A DNA stretch of 64,000 nt from the NCBI GenBank assembly GCA_017418975.1, contig JAFOMG010000005.1, positions 1 through 64,000 of the forward strand, read 5' to 3'. This stretch comes from Sphingomonas sp. (lineage in GTDB: Bacteria; Pseudomonadota; Alphaproteobacteria; Sphingomonadales; Sphingomonadaceae). The notes beneath the pieces were generated by a model. The model did no database searches, was not told the origin of the DNA, and worked only from the letters and a program-made list of their open reading frames with translations. A program made the translations under genes and the position numbers. Positions 44,267-52,738 of the stretch are shown in pieces. Position 1 is the first letter of the stretch. Every line of letters starts with the position of its first letter.

Positions 44267-45691
44267 ATGCGAGACGAGTATCTTTCGTTGTTTCTGCCGC
44301 AGGACATCCTGCTCGAATCCTTCACCTTCCCCTTCTTCGACATCAACTACACCGTCGATCCGGTGGCGATGGCGAGCCTGTTCCACAACACCCCCGATCC
44401 CACGCCGGGGCGCGGCAAGCGCGGGCTCTATGTCCACATACCGTTCTGCGAGACGGTCTGCGCCTTCTGCCCCTTCATAAAATCGGTCGGCACGCTGGAG
44501 CGGATCGAACGCTATCTCGAGGCGCTCCATCTCGAGATCTCGATGCTCGCGGAAACGCCGCTTTGCGGGTCCTGGACGTTCGATGCGGTGTATCTCGGCG
44601 GCGGGACTCCGTCGGTGCTCAGCCCGCGCCAGATCGATGCGCTGCTGGCGCATATCCGCTCCGCCTTCCGCCTGTCGTCCGATCTCGAAATGACGATCGA
44701 GGTCGAGCCGAAATCGGCGACGGAGGCGTTTTGCGCGGCAGCGGCGGGCGCGGGGGCGAACCGCGTTTCGTTCGGCGTCCAGACGCTGAACCCACGCTAT
44801 CGCGAGATGATGAACCTCACCGCCTCGCTCGACCAGATCCAGGCATTGGCCGCCCGGTCGCGCAAGCTGTTCGAGGCCGCCAATTTCGACATGATCGTCG
44901 GCTATCCGGGCCAGACCGAGCGCGAGGTGGAGGACGACATGGCCGCCGCGCTGGCGCTCGACGTGGGGAATATCTCGGTCTTCCCGCTCGATTATCTCGC
45001 CACCTTGCCCAGTTTCCTCGATCGTGTCCGCCGTGGCGAATATCCGCCGCCGCCGCCGAGCGCGCGGCGCTGGGAGCTCTTCCATCACGCCCGTGCCGAG
45101 CTCGCCAGGGGCTATGACGCCCAGAACATGTATTTCTTCTCGGAGCCGGGAATGCCGGGTTGCCGCTACATGTTCGATATCGTGTACGGCGGCTATTTCG
45201 ACGAGTTCGTCGGGGTCGGGGCGGGTGCCTACAGCATGCTCAGGGGGCTGGCCTACAGCAACGATCAGTTCGAGAGGAACTATACGCAGGCGCTGCTCGA
45301 GGAGCGCAGGCTGCCGATCGCCATGGCCACGCCGGGCCATGCCTATGAGAAACACTATGTCTATTTCGGCAAGCGCACGCGCGCCGATCTCTCGGAGGCC
45401 CGGGAGCTCGGCATCGATACGGTCATCGCCGCGAAATTGAATGCGCTGGAGGGTGCGGGCTATGTCGCGCGCGATCGGCAGCTTTACACGCTCACCCCGG
45501 CGGGGGAACGTATCTATGCCCAGATCATGGTAGGTTTTCTGAGCGACCATCAGCGCCGACTCTACGATCGGGTCTGCCTGCGGATGAAAGACAAGCTGAA
45601 CTGGAACTTCGACGGCGCCCAGAGCGCGGACACCGCCGCGGCGCGGGGCCTGGCCGCGTTCAATGTGATGCCGCAGCGCAAGGCGCTCTAG
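44267..45691 (+). CDS. HemN-like radical SAM enzyme
   Basis: A 474-residue protein starting at ATG 44267 behind AGGGGG. The iron-sulfur motif CxxxCxxC is C61, C65, C68 (IPFCETVCAFCPF), followed by the SAM-binding GGGTPS and GVQTLNPRYREM, and a HemN-type C-terminal winged-helix region. HemN makes protoporphyrinogen; many HemN relatives in natural-product clusters are class C methyltransferases or cyclopropanases using two SAM molecules. Position at the end of the NRPS operon favours such a tailoring role. A housekeeping HemN is less likely because the N-terminus differs and it lies in the cluster. Confidence 0.82.
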   Translation: MRDEYLSLFLPQDILLESFTFPFFDINYTVDPVAMASLFHNTPDPTPGRGKRGLYVHIPFCETVCAFCPFIKSVGTLERIERYLEALHLEISMLAETPLCGSWTFDAVYLGGGTPSVLSPRQIDALLAHIRSAFRLSSDLEMTIEVEPKSATEAFCAAAAGAGANRVSFGVQTLNPRYREMMNLTASLDQIQALAARSRKLFEAANFDMIVGYPGQTEREVEDDMAAALALDVGNISVFPLDYLATLPSFLDRVRRGEYPPPPPSARRWELFHHARAELARGYDAQNMYFFSEPGMPGCRYMFDIVYGGYFDEFVGVGAGAYSMLRGLAYSNDQFERNYTQALLEERRLPIAMATPGHAYEKHYVYFGKRTRADLSEARELGIDTVIAAKLNALEGAGYVARDRQLYTLTPAGERIYAQIMVGFLSDHQRRLYDRVCLRMKDKLNWNFDGAQSADTAAARGLAAFNVMPQRKAL

Positions 45692-45723
45692 TCGAGCGGC
45701 GGTTCGTGGGCACTGCTGGCTGG

Positions 45724-46029
45724 TCAAACAAGGCAGAGCGTCAGCGCGATCGCCGCCATCGGCATCCAGGGAGCCGTGGCGATCGCGGGCCAGCGCGAAT
45801 GGACGAGGACGAGTGTCACTCCGCTTGCCGACAATAGTGCGAGCCACGCGGGAACGGCCTGATAGGGGCCAAATCTGTGCGCGGCGGCGAGCAGCGAGGC
45901 GAGGAGCAGGAACCAGCCGATGATCCGCGCCCGAGGCTGAGCGGGGCGGAGCGATCCGGCGCGTCGCCGCTTCCCCTGCGCGAGATTGGCGAGACCCGCA
46001 TAGCCGAGCAGGGCAACTTCAAGCGACAT
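45724..46029 (-). CDS. DUF3325-like small membrane protein
   Basis: A 101-residue protein with three hydrophobic segments (ALLGYAGLANLAQG, IIGWFLLLASLLAAAH, WLALLSASGVTLVLVH, APWMPMAAIALTLCLV). DUF3325 proteins of this size and layout are found at the end of iron-uptake operons after a PepSY-type protein and a DUF3649 protein, exactly as here. It overlaps the PepSY gene by 11 bases. The biochemical role is unknown. Confidence 0.75.
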   Translation of the reverse strand: MSLEVALLGYAGLANLAQGKRRRAGSLRPAQPRARIIGWFLLLASLLAAAHRFGPYQAVPAWLALLSASGVTLVLVHSRWPAIATAPWMPMAAIALTLCLV

Positions 46030-47620
46030 CGGCGGCCTCCCGAACCTCGGGCCGGGCAACCTCGGGCCGGGCAGGGACGGTGCGCCGGCTTGGCCGGGCC
46101 GCAGCGATCGGCCGCTTTGCCAGCCGCCACGCCGCGAAGCCGAGCGCCGCGGCCAGCAGGGCCATGGTGGCGTCGAACGCGAGGAAGAGGCCATCGAACG
46201 GCTGCGGCGCCGACGGAATCCCGCGCATGGCGGCCAGATCCGCGATGGGGATCGCCGCGAAGACCAGGGCAGCGATCGCCAGCGTCTCGATCCACGCCCG
46301 GCAGGCCGGACGGAGCAGCGACAGCCCGGCCAGCCCGAACCAGGTCCAGAACATGGCGGAGACCTCCAGATCGGCACGGCCGGGCAGCATCGGCGGCAGC
46401 AACCGGTTGGCGAGCAGATATGCCGCCATTCCCGCGGGCAGGCAGGCGATCACCCCGATATTGAGCCGTTCGACGAGCGACAGGCCGAAGAAGGGCTTCG
46501 CGCCCGGCCTGCGTCGCTTCACGGTCCACAGCACCAGGCCCGTCGCGACCATCGCGCCGCCGGTAAGGCCGAGCAGGAAGCAGACCCAGCGCAGCAACGG
46601 CCCGGCGAACCAGGCCAGGTGCAGGCCGAGCATCACGCCGGCGGTCTCCACGGCGGGGCCGGGCGCGGGAGAGGCGGCCAGCCTTTGGCCGGAGCCGCCG
46701 GCATAGGTGATCGATGCACCGCGCGCGTTCAGCCTGTCGTCGCTCGAGCGGAGCAGCGTGACGGTGGAGGATGCGTCGTCGGGATTGCCCACGATGATCC
46801 GCGAGACCCGGGCACCCCGCCATTCCGCCGATGCCGCCTCGACGAACCGTGCGATGTCGGCGAGCTGTCCCGGCCGCCCCGATGCGCGCTGATTGGCGGT
46901 GTCTCCATAGAGGCTCGCGGAAAAGGCGGCGGGCTGCGGATAATTGGCCGCGATCGGCCAGGGCATGTACATCACGACGAGCGTGATCAGCCCGGTATAG
47001 GTGATCATCGCATGATAGGGCAGGGCGAGCACCGCGGAGACGTTGTGCGCGTCCAGCCAGCTGCGCTGCCCCTTGCTCCAGCGCAGCGTGAAGAAATCGA
47101 CGAATATGCGCTTGTGCGTGATCACGCCGGACAGGATCGCCCCGAGCATGAACATCGCGCACAGCCCGGCGAGCCACCTGCCCCAGGGGTGGGGCAGCTG
47201 CAGCTGGAAATGGAAGCGATAGAAGAATTCGCCGCCGCGGGTCTCGCGCGCCTCGACGGGGAGGCCGTTTGCCGGATCCAGGCGGATTTCCGGCCGGCGC
47301 GGCGCGCTCGGCGCCTTGGGATCGGGGTTGGGCCGGGCGCGTGTGAACACCCGGGTCACGAGCGTGCGCTCGGTCGGGAGGTAGATGGTCCATTGCTCGT
47401 CGTGCGGCGCGTTCCGCTGGAGCCAGGCGATAGCGCCGCGGGCCGCTTCGGACTGGGCGACGGGCCGCGGCCGGAACTCCGGTTGCATCCACCGAGTGAC
47501 CTCGGGGCGGAAATAGCTCGCGGTGCCGGTCAGGAACATCGCGAAGAGGATCCAGCCGGCGACCAGTCCGAGCCAGCCATGGATCCACGCCATCGACTGG
47601 CGCAAGCCCTTGCCCCTCAC
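46019..47620 (-). CDS. PepSY-associated transmembrane protein (iron uptake)
   Basis: A 533-residue inner-membrane protein of the PepSY_TM family. It starts at GTG 47620, overlapping the DUF3649 stop (GTGA). The first helix is WLGLVAGWILFAMFLTGTASYF, followed by a periplasmic loop with PHPWGRWLAGLCAMFMLG and GVITHKRIFVDFF, and several further helices. Members are thought to help reduce or release iron from siderophores during uptake. It is divergent from a Fur-boxed siderophore receptor, which supports that role. The last 40 residues are Arg/Pro-rich. Confidence 0.83.
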   Translation of the reverse strand: MRGKGLRQSMAWIHGWLGLVAGWILFAMFLTGTASYFRPEVTRWMQPEFRPRPVAQSEAARGAIAWLQRNAPHDEQWTIYLPTERTLVTRVFTRARPNPDPKAPSAPRRPEIRLDPANGLPVEARETRGGEFFYRFHFQLQLPHPWGRWLAGLCAMFMLGAILSGVITHKRIFVDFFTLRWSKGQRSWLDAHNVSAVLALPYHAMITYTGLITLVVMYMPWPIAANYPQPAAFSASLYGDTANQRASGRPGQLADIARFVEAASAEWRGARVSRIIVGNPDDASSTVTLLRSSDDRLNARGASITYAGGSGQRLAASPAPGPAVETAGVMLGLHLAWFAGPLLRWVCFLLGLTGGAMVATGLVLWTVKRRRPGAKPFFGLSLVERLNIGVIACLPAGMAAYLLANRLLPPMLPGRADLEVSAMFWTWFGLAGLSLLRPACRAWIETLAIAALVFAAIPIADLAAMRGIPSAPQPFDGLFLAFDATMALLAAALGFAAWRLAKRPIAAARPSRRTVPARPEVARPEVREAADVA

Positions 47621-47907
47621 GGGCGGATCCCCAGCAGCAGCGCGGTGCCGCCGGCGGCGATGGCCGTGCCCCAGATCAGGCCCGCAACCCGCACGAGCCG
47701 CGGCTCGTGAAACGCCCATAGCCCGAACATGGCATAGAGCAGGAAGGAAAGGATCATTCCCCAGACGGTGGCTTCGACCCGCGCGACCGGCAACGACCGA
47801 GCCGCCAGCGTCGCCAAGGCCGCCGCCGCGGCATAGCCGCCGACCAGCGCGGTCAGGCAGCGCCCCGCCATCGACCATCGCTGCCCGACTCCCTGGGCCC
47901 TCGCCAT
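47617..47907 (-). CDS. DUF3649-like small membrane protein
   Basis: A 96-residue protein with about three hydrophobic segments (LVGGYAAAAALATLAAR, VWGMILSFLLYAMFGLWAF, AGLIWGTAIAAGGTALLLG). ATG 47907 is preferred over 47934 because of the AAAAGGGGG site. DUF3649 proteins accompany PepSY-type iron-uptake genes. It opens the - operon and lies opposite the siderophore receptor, sharing a regulatory region with a Fur-like box. Confidence 0.78.
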   Translation of the reverse strand: MARAQGVGQRWSMAGRCLTALVGGYAAAAALATLAARSLPVARVEATVWGMILSFLLYAMFGLWAFHEPRLVRVAGLIWGTAIAAGGTALLLGIRP

Positions 47908-47959
47908 TCCATTCCCCCTTTTCCCGCCTTGCATCGGCTGGCGATCCCTCCTAGCAGCA

Positions 47960-47979
47960 AATGCGAATCGTTATCAATA
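47960..47979. promoter_or_regulatory. Fur-type operator between divergent iron-uptake operons
   Basis: AATGCGAATCGTTATCAATA matches the alphaproteobacterial and enteric Fur pattern (core GAAT..TTATCA). It lies between the DUF3649 start (47907) and the receptor start (47994), so it could repress both in iron-replete cells. Confidence 0.7.
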
Positions 47980-47993
47980 ACAAAGGGGGTTTT

Positions 47994-50300
47994 GTGGCTG
48001 CTGCTTCCTGTCGCTCGCGTTTCCGTGGATTCCTGATGCATTCGGCATGGGTGCCGGCGTTCGCGCTCCTGTGCGCACCCGCCCATGCCAAGGATGAGCC
48101 GGACGAGGACAAGGCCCAGGATTCCGCCATCGTGGTGACGGGCCTGCGCGAGAAGCAGGCGGGGTCCGGCACCAAGACCGACACGCCGCTGATGGAGACG
48201 CCGCAGACCATCACCGTGATCGACAATGACGAGCTGGTTCGCCGCAACGCGCTGTCGATCAACCAGGCGCTCGGCTATGTCGCGGGCGTGGCGGCCAATC
48301 AGCGCGGAGGCATGGTCACGCGCTACGACCAGCTCATCCTGCGCGGTTTCGCGCCGGGGGTCTATCTCGACGGCATGCGGCTGCTGGCCGGTCCCTATTC
48401 GACACCGCAGATCGACTTCAATCGCATCGACCATATCGATGTCGTGAAGGGCCCCGCATCGGTTCTGTACGGCAATTCGACGCCGGGTGGCCTGATCAAC
48501 CTGACGAGCAAGATGCCCGAGCGCGTGGCGTCCGGCCGGTTCGAGTTGCAGCTGGGCAATTACGACACGGTCCGCGCGGTGGCCGACATCAACCAGCCGC
48601 TCGATGCCGACGGCCGGTGGCGCGCGCGCATCGTCGGCGGCTGGCAGAAGGGGGACGGGCTGACCCGCGGCACCTTCTCCGAACGCTATCACGTCAGCCC
48701 GATGCTGACCTTCGCGCCCGACGATGCGACGAGCCTGACGCTGATCGCCTCCTACCAGCGCTCGCCGAGCGGCGGAGGCTATTCGGGCGTTTCGGCCTAT
48801 GGCTCGGTCCTGCCCAATCCCAATGGCCGGCTGCCGCGCGACATCAACACCGGCGATCCCGGCTATGAGCGCTACGACCACCGCGCCAAGTCGATCGAGG
48901 CGCTGTTCCGCCACGATTTCAACGCGAACCTCTCGTTCCGGTCGAGCGCCCGCTTCCAGAACAACTGGCTGAGCTATCGCCAGCTCTATGTGACGGGCTT
49001 CGCGACGACCGGGACGGGCGCGAACCGCAATACGGACTATTCGACGATCATTCGCGGCGGCGGCGGCGCGGACGAGAATTTCGACACGCTGACGCTCGAC
49101 AACAGCTTCAACGCCCGGTTCGAGACCGGACCGCTCCGGCACAACATACTGGCGGGCATCGACTATCAGCACATCGCGGGCGAGAATTTCCAGCAGTTCA
49201 ACACCGGGGTTTCGAGCAATCCGCTCGCCAGCATCCCCAATCTGAACCTCTATCGTCCATCCTATGGCGGCACCCTGCCGAGCTTCGACCTGACCAAGCT
49301 GTCGAGCGCCTATACCAACAGCTACAGCAAGCGCGATCAGGTCGGCGTGTATCTGCAGGACCAGATCGCGATCGGCCGGCTCCAGCTCATCGCCAGCGGA
49401 CGCTATGACTGGTACGACCAGACGACGCTCAACAAGCGCAGCAATGCGATGACGCCGTTCGGCCAGACCGCGTTCACCGGCCGGCTCGGTGCGCTGTACG
49501 AGTTGCCGTTCGGCGTCTCGCCCTATGTGAGCTATTCGGAATCGTTCGAGCCGCAGACGGGCGCGACCTGGGACGGGGTTCCGTTCGATCCGGTCTCCGG
49601 GCGCCAATATGAGGCGGGCATCAAATATCAGCCGCGCGGCACCAATGCCCTGTTCACCGTCTCTGCCTATGACCTGCGCCGCCAGAAGGTCCCGGTGGGC
49701 GATCCGCGCGCCGGCACCAACGGAATCCCCTCGACGGCGCAGATCCAGATCGGCGAGGTGCGTGTGCGCGGCCTCGAGTTCGAGGGGCGGGGGGAAGTGA
49801 CTCCGGGCTTCGACGTGGTGGTCGCCGCCGCCTATACCGACGCCATCATCACCCAGGGCGCGCCCGCCGTCGCGCCGACCGCGACCAGCAGCGGCACGCC
49901 GACCACCACCGGCACCCGTCAGCTCGGCACGCCTGAATGGGCGGCCTCGACATTCCTGTCCTATGATTTCGGCAAGAGCGGGCGCATCGCCGGCCCTCTT
50001 GGCGGGCTCAGGACAGGCTTCGGCGTTCGCTATGTCGGCGGCTCCGACGGCACCACCGCCTACAAGGTGATCAACGGCGTCACCACGTTCGAGCGCTTCA
50101 CGACCGGGAGCTTCACTCTGGTCGACGCGATGCTCGGCTATGATCTCGGGCGGGCGACGCCGGCGCTGCGGGGCTTCTCGCTCGCGCTCAACGCGTCGAA
50201 CCTGTTCGACAAGACCTATGTGTCTGCCTGCCCCTTCAGCAACAGCTGCTATTTCGGCGCGGGGCGGACAGTGGTGGGTTCGCTGCGCTTTCAGTGGTGA
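47994..50300 (+). CDS. TonB-dependent siderophore receptor
   Basis: A 768-residue protein. The frame is open from ATG 47961, but that ATG lies inside the Fur-type box; GTG 47994 behind AAAGGGGG gives a proper signal peptide (SAWVPAFALLCAPAHA). Plug features: ETPQTITVIDNDELVRRNA, QRGGMVTRYDQLILRGF, IDHIDVVKGPASVLYGNSTP and GGLINLTSK, typical of ferrisiderophore receptors. The barrel ends TVVGSLRFQW. The region upstream and the divergent DUF3649/PepSY/DUF3325 genes indicate iron-regulated uptake. It might import the NRPS product if that is a siderophore, but the substrate is unknown. Confidence 0.92.
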   Translation: MAAASCRSRFRGFLMHSAWVPAFALLCAPAHAKDEPDEDKAQDSAIVVTGLREKQAGSGTKTDTPLMETPQTITVIDNDELVRRNALSINQALGYVAGVAANQRGGMVTRYDQLILRGFAPGVYLDGMRLLAGPYSTPQIDFNRIDHIDVVKGPASVLYGNSTPGGLINLTSKMPERVASGRFELQLGNYDTVRAVADINQPLDADGRWRARIVGGWQKGDGLTRGTFSERYHVSPMLTFAPDDATSLTLIASYQRSPSGGGYSGVSAYGSVLPNPNGRLPRDINTGDPGYERYDHRAKSIEALFRHDFNANLSFRSSARFQNNWLSYRQLYVTGFATTGTGANRNTDYSTIIRGGGGADENFDTLTLDNSFNARFETGPLRHNILAGIDYQHIAGENFQQFNTGVSSNPLASIPNLNLYRPSYGGTLPSFDLTKLSSAYTNSYSKRDQVGVYLQDQIAIGRLQLIASGRYDWYDQTTLNKRSNAMTPFGQTAFTGRLGALYELPFGVSPYVSYSESFEPQTGATWDGVPFDPVSGRQYEAGIKYQPRGTNALFTVSAYDLRRQKVPVGDPRAGTNGIPSTAQIQIGEVRVRGLEFEGRGEVTPGFDVVVAAAYTDAIITQGAPAVAPTATSSGTPTTTGTRQLGTPEWAASTFLSYDFGKSGRIAGPLGGLRTGFGVRYVGGSDGTTAYKVINGVTTFERFTTGSFTLVDAMLGYDLGRATPALRGFSLALNASNLFDKTYVSACPFSNSCYFGAGRTVVGSLRFQW

Positions 50301-50313
50301 GCGGTGCATCGGG

Positions 50314-50332
50314 GCGGCCATCCGAAGGCCGC
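50314..50332. terminator. Hairpin between convergent genes
   Basis: GCGGCC (50314-50319) pairs with GGCCGC (50327-50332) in the 60-base gap between the receptor and VOC genes. No T-run follows, so it is a weak candidate. Confidence 0.3.
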
Positions 50333-50360
50333 GCCTGGTGTGTTCCTGCCGGATGAGCGG

Positions 50361-50786
50361 TCAGGTCGTCACGGCCCCTTGCGGACGATCTTCTGTCGAG
50401 ATGTCCAACGGGGGCCTGATGCGTGTCGTGAGCCCCAGCGTGCGGCCCTCATTGTCCTTGAAGAAGGCCATCCATTCCTCGGTGCCGTCTCCGTACCGAT
50501 GGATCCTGCGCGGCGGGTTCATGAATTCCACGCCCGCGGACTGGAGCGCGACGAGCGTCAGGCGGATATCCTCGACTTGAAAATAGAGGATCGATTCTCC
50601 GCCGCCGCCGCTGGGCTCCTCGGTCAGAAGCAATCTGACGCCGCCACAATCGAAAGCGGCCAGATCGCCGAGCGAGAAAACATGCTCGAGCCCAAGCACC
50701 TCGCCATACCAATGCCGTGCAGCGGCGATATCCTTTACCTGGCGCGAAATCTGGCCGATCGGCCCGATGACCAGCTGGGTTGCCAT
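50361..50786 (-). CDS. VOC-family (glyoxalase-like) protein
   Basis: A 141-residue protein with the glyoxalase/dioxygenase fold: IGQISRQVKDIAAARHWYGE, VLGLEHVFSLGDLAAFDCGG, ILYFQVEDIRLTLVAL and WMAFFKDNEGRTLGL. Members are small metalloenzymes or binding proteins, some protecting against antibiotics. The metal ligand pattern is only partly visible. It is divergent from another VOC gene 244 bases away, and the two may share control. Confidence 0.8.
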   Translation of the reverse strand: MATQLVIGPIGQISRQVKDIAAARHWYGEVLGLEHVFSLGDLAAFDCGGVRLLLTEEPSGGGGESILYFQVEDIRLTLVALQSAGVEFMNPPRRIHRYGDGTEEWMAFFKDNEGRTLGLTTRIRPPLDISTEDRPQGAVTT

Positions 50787-51030
50787 TTTGTCGGTGCCCT
50801 TCGCATGGAGTGAGCCATCGTTGCGTCGCCGATCCGATCCCCGAGTTCGGCGCGGCTGCGCGGGTTAGGTTTCGCGTGAATGCTGGTGACGCGATATTTG
50901 GCCAGGATATCGTGCAGTGACCCGATTTTCCCTCCCCTTGGGCGATATGCCGGCGTCAGCGCCTATACCGGCCTTTCGGACCTCGGAGGCGGGGAGTGAA
51001 ATTCCCGTCTCGCGTCGATAAGCTTCGGGC

Positions 51031-51699
51031 ATGAACGCCAACCGGAAGAGAGGACGGCCCGCCTATCCGGATATTCTGACGCCGGGGGAGTGGCGCGTCG
51101 CGAAGGCGGCACGGTTCGGCATGACGAACCGGCAGATCGCCGAGCGGCTCGAAATCGGCGTCGAGGCCGTCAAATTTCATCTCGCGAACATCCTGCTCAA
51201 GCTGAGCATGGCGCGCCGGCAGGACCTGGCGAACTGGCCGGGCATGCCGGCGACCGATCGGAATTCTCAGGAGGCCGAAATGCAGCAATCGACCAGGGAA
51301 GAATCGCAGCCGCTCATCCCGCCCGGCTTCACGCGGGTCTTCCCCTATCTCTTCGTCAGGAACGCCCGCGACTATCTGGGATTCCTTGACGAGGGCCTGG
51401 GCGGCGAAATCATCGACATTCACGCCGCGCCCGACGGCACCGTCCTGAATGCGCATGTTCGCTTCGGCGACACGACCATCATGGTCAGCGAGGCTCGGGG
51501 CGAGCAAGCCGCGTCGCGCGCGGCCATCTACCTCTATGTCGTCGATGCGAAGGAAGCCATGGCGCGTGCCGTTGCGGGTGGCGGGCGCGAAGTCAGTCCG
51601 GTGGGTTTCCGGCCCTATGGAGAACGGCAAGGCGGCCTGGCCGATCCCTCCGGCAACATCTGGTGGCTCTCGCAAAGACTGGCCCCGGGCGGCTATTGA
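51031..51699 (+). CDS. LuxR-type HTH fused to a VOC domain
   Basis: A 222-residue protein. Residues 10-70 are a LuxR/GerE helix-turn-helix (DILTPGEWRVAKAARFGMTN, RQIAERLEIGVEAVKFHLAN, ILLKLSMARRQDLANW). Residues 100-215 resemble a PhnB-like VOC domain (FTRVFPYLFVRNARDYLGF, GDTTIMVSEARG, GGLADPSGNIWWL). This suggests a one-component regulator whose ligand binds the VOC domain. Start ATG 51031 has a weak site. The adjacent divergent VOC gene is an obvious candidate target. Confidence 0.75.
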   Translation: MNANRKRGRPAYPDILTPGEWRVAKAARFGMTNRQIAERLEIGVEAVKFHLANILLKLSMARRQDLANWPGMPATDRNSQEAEMQQSTREESQPLIPPGFTRVFPYLFVRNARDYLGFLDEGLGGEIIDIHAAPDGTVLNAHVRFGDTTIMVSEARGEQAASRAAIYLYVVDAKEAMARAVAGGGREVSPVGFRPYGERQGGLADPSGNIWWLSQRLAPGGY

Positions 51700-51769
51700 G
51701 GCCGCTCAGCCGAGCGTCCACGCCGAATGGTGCAAGGCATTCGCGATCAGGCGCAAGGACGCATCCCGG

Positions 51770-52453
51770 TCAGCGCGCGGCCAGCGACCTGATACCGGCG
51801 GCGACAAAGGCGGGCAGGCGGTCGGCAATTCCCGCGAAATCCTCGGAGGAGACGGACCCTCCGGAGATTCGGTCGATGCGGCCGGTCTGGCCAAGCGAGA
51901 AGGTGAAAGCGCCGGTGAGGAAGTGATAGCCCCAATATAGGGTTTCGCGCGGAACCTCGGGCATCAGCCGCTGCATGTCGTCGATCAGCACGCGCGAGAC
52001 CTCGTCGAAGACTTCCGACATCAGCGCATGCATGGTGCCGCGCGAGCTGTTCACGAACGCGACGATGGCGGCGTAGTTGCGGTGCCCCTCGCTCAGCATG
52101 CCGAACTCGAAGCCCGGGCGGGTAAATGCCTCGAGGAGCCCCTCGAGCGTGCCTTGCCCGCCGGTCGCGGCGCGATAGGCGTCCAGCGCCTGCACGCGCA
52201 GCGCGTTGACCACGGGACCGCGCCTGCGGAAGACGGCGGCGAACAGTTGCTCCTTGTCACCGAAATAATAGCGCATCAGCGCGGCATCCACGCCCGCGGC
52301 CTCGGCGACGCTCACAAATGTCGTGCCGTCATATCCCTTGGAAGCGAACTCCGCCTCGGCATGATCGAGAATGATCGTCATCGACTCTTCGCGACGTTCG
52401 GCGTTCGAGCGCCGCGATGACGGCGACTTTCTCGACTTCCGTTGCGTTGTCAC
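51770..52453 (-). CDS. TetR-family regulator
   Basis: A 227-residue protein. The N-terminal HTH reads LDHAEAEFASKGYDGTTFVS, VAEAAGVDAALMRYYFGDKE, followed by LFAAVF, classic for TetR/AcrR. The C-terminal part is helical with a ligand-binding pocket type sequence (YWGYHFLTGAFTFSLGQTGR). The frame extends upstream, and GTG 52453 is preferred because it gives the usual basic lead of about 25 residues. It is divergent from the TonB receptor gene 286 bases away and probably represses it. Confidence 0.85.
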   Translation of the reverse strand: MTTQRKSRKSPSSRRSNAERREESMTIILDHAEAEFASKGYDGTTFVSVAEAAGVDAALMRYYFGDKEQLFAAVFRRRGPVVNALRVQALDAYRAATGGQGTLEGLLEAFTRPGFEFGMLSEGHRNYAAIVAFVNSSRGTMHALMSEVFDEVSRVLIDDMQRLMPEVPRETLYWGYHFLTGAFTFSLGQTGRIDRISGGSVSSEDFAGIADRLPAFVAAGIRSLAAR

Positions 52454-52738
52454 GTCCAAACCCCAGTTGAAACTGTTGCCGCCCCGCCTCTCCCGGCGGG
52501 GGAGAAACTCGCGGCGATGCCCAAGCCTCTCGTCCTCGGTAGGCACTTTTTTCCAGGAAAGAAAATAGATTCGCCCCCGATTCCGAAGGGGTTCGCCGCC
52601 AGGGGCGAACCGGTTGCGAAACATATTCCTTCCTAACAAAAGAAAGATATTGACTCGGCGGCGCTGTTGGCGGAGTCATTGGATGGAGAGGACGGGCAGA
52701 CGACGATGGTCGCGCCCAAGCTGAAAAGGGGCGGGTCA

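Noticed and set aside
47961..47993. ATG 47961 as receptor start
   Set aside because: It lies within the Fur-type box and precedes an unlikely N-terminus; GTG 47994 has a strong ribosome site and a proper signal peptide.
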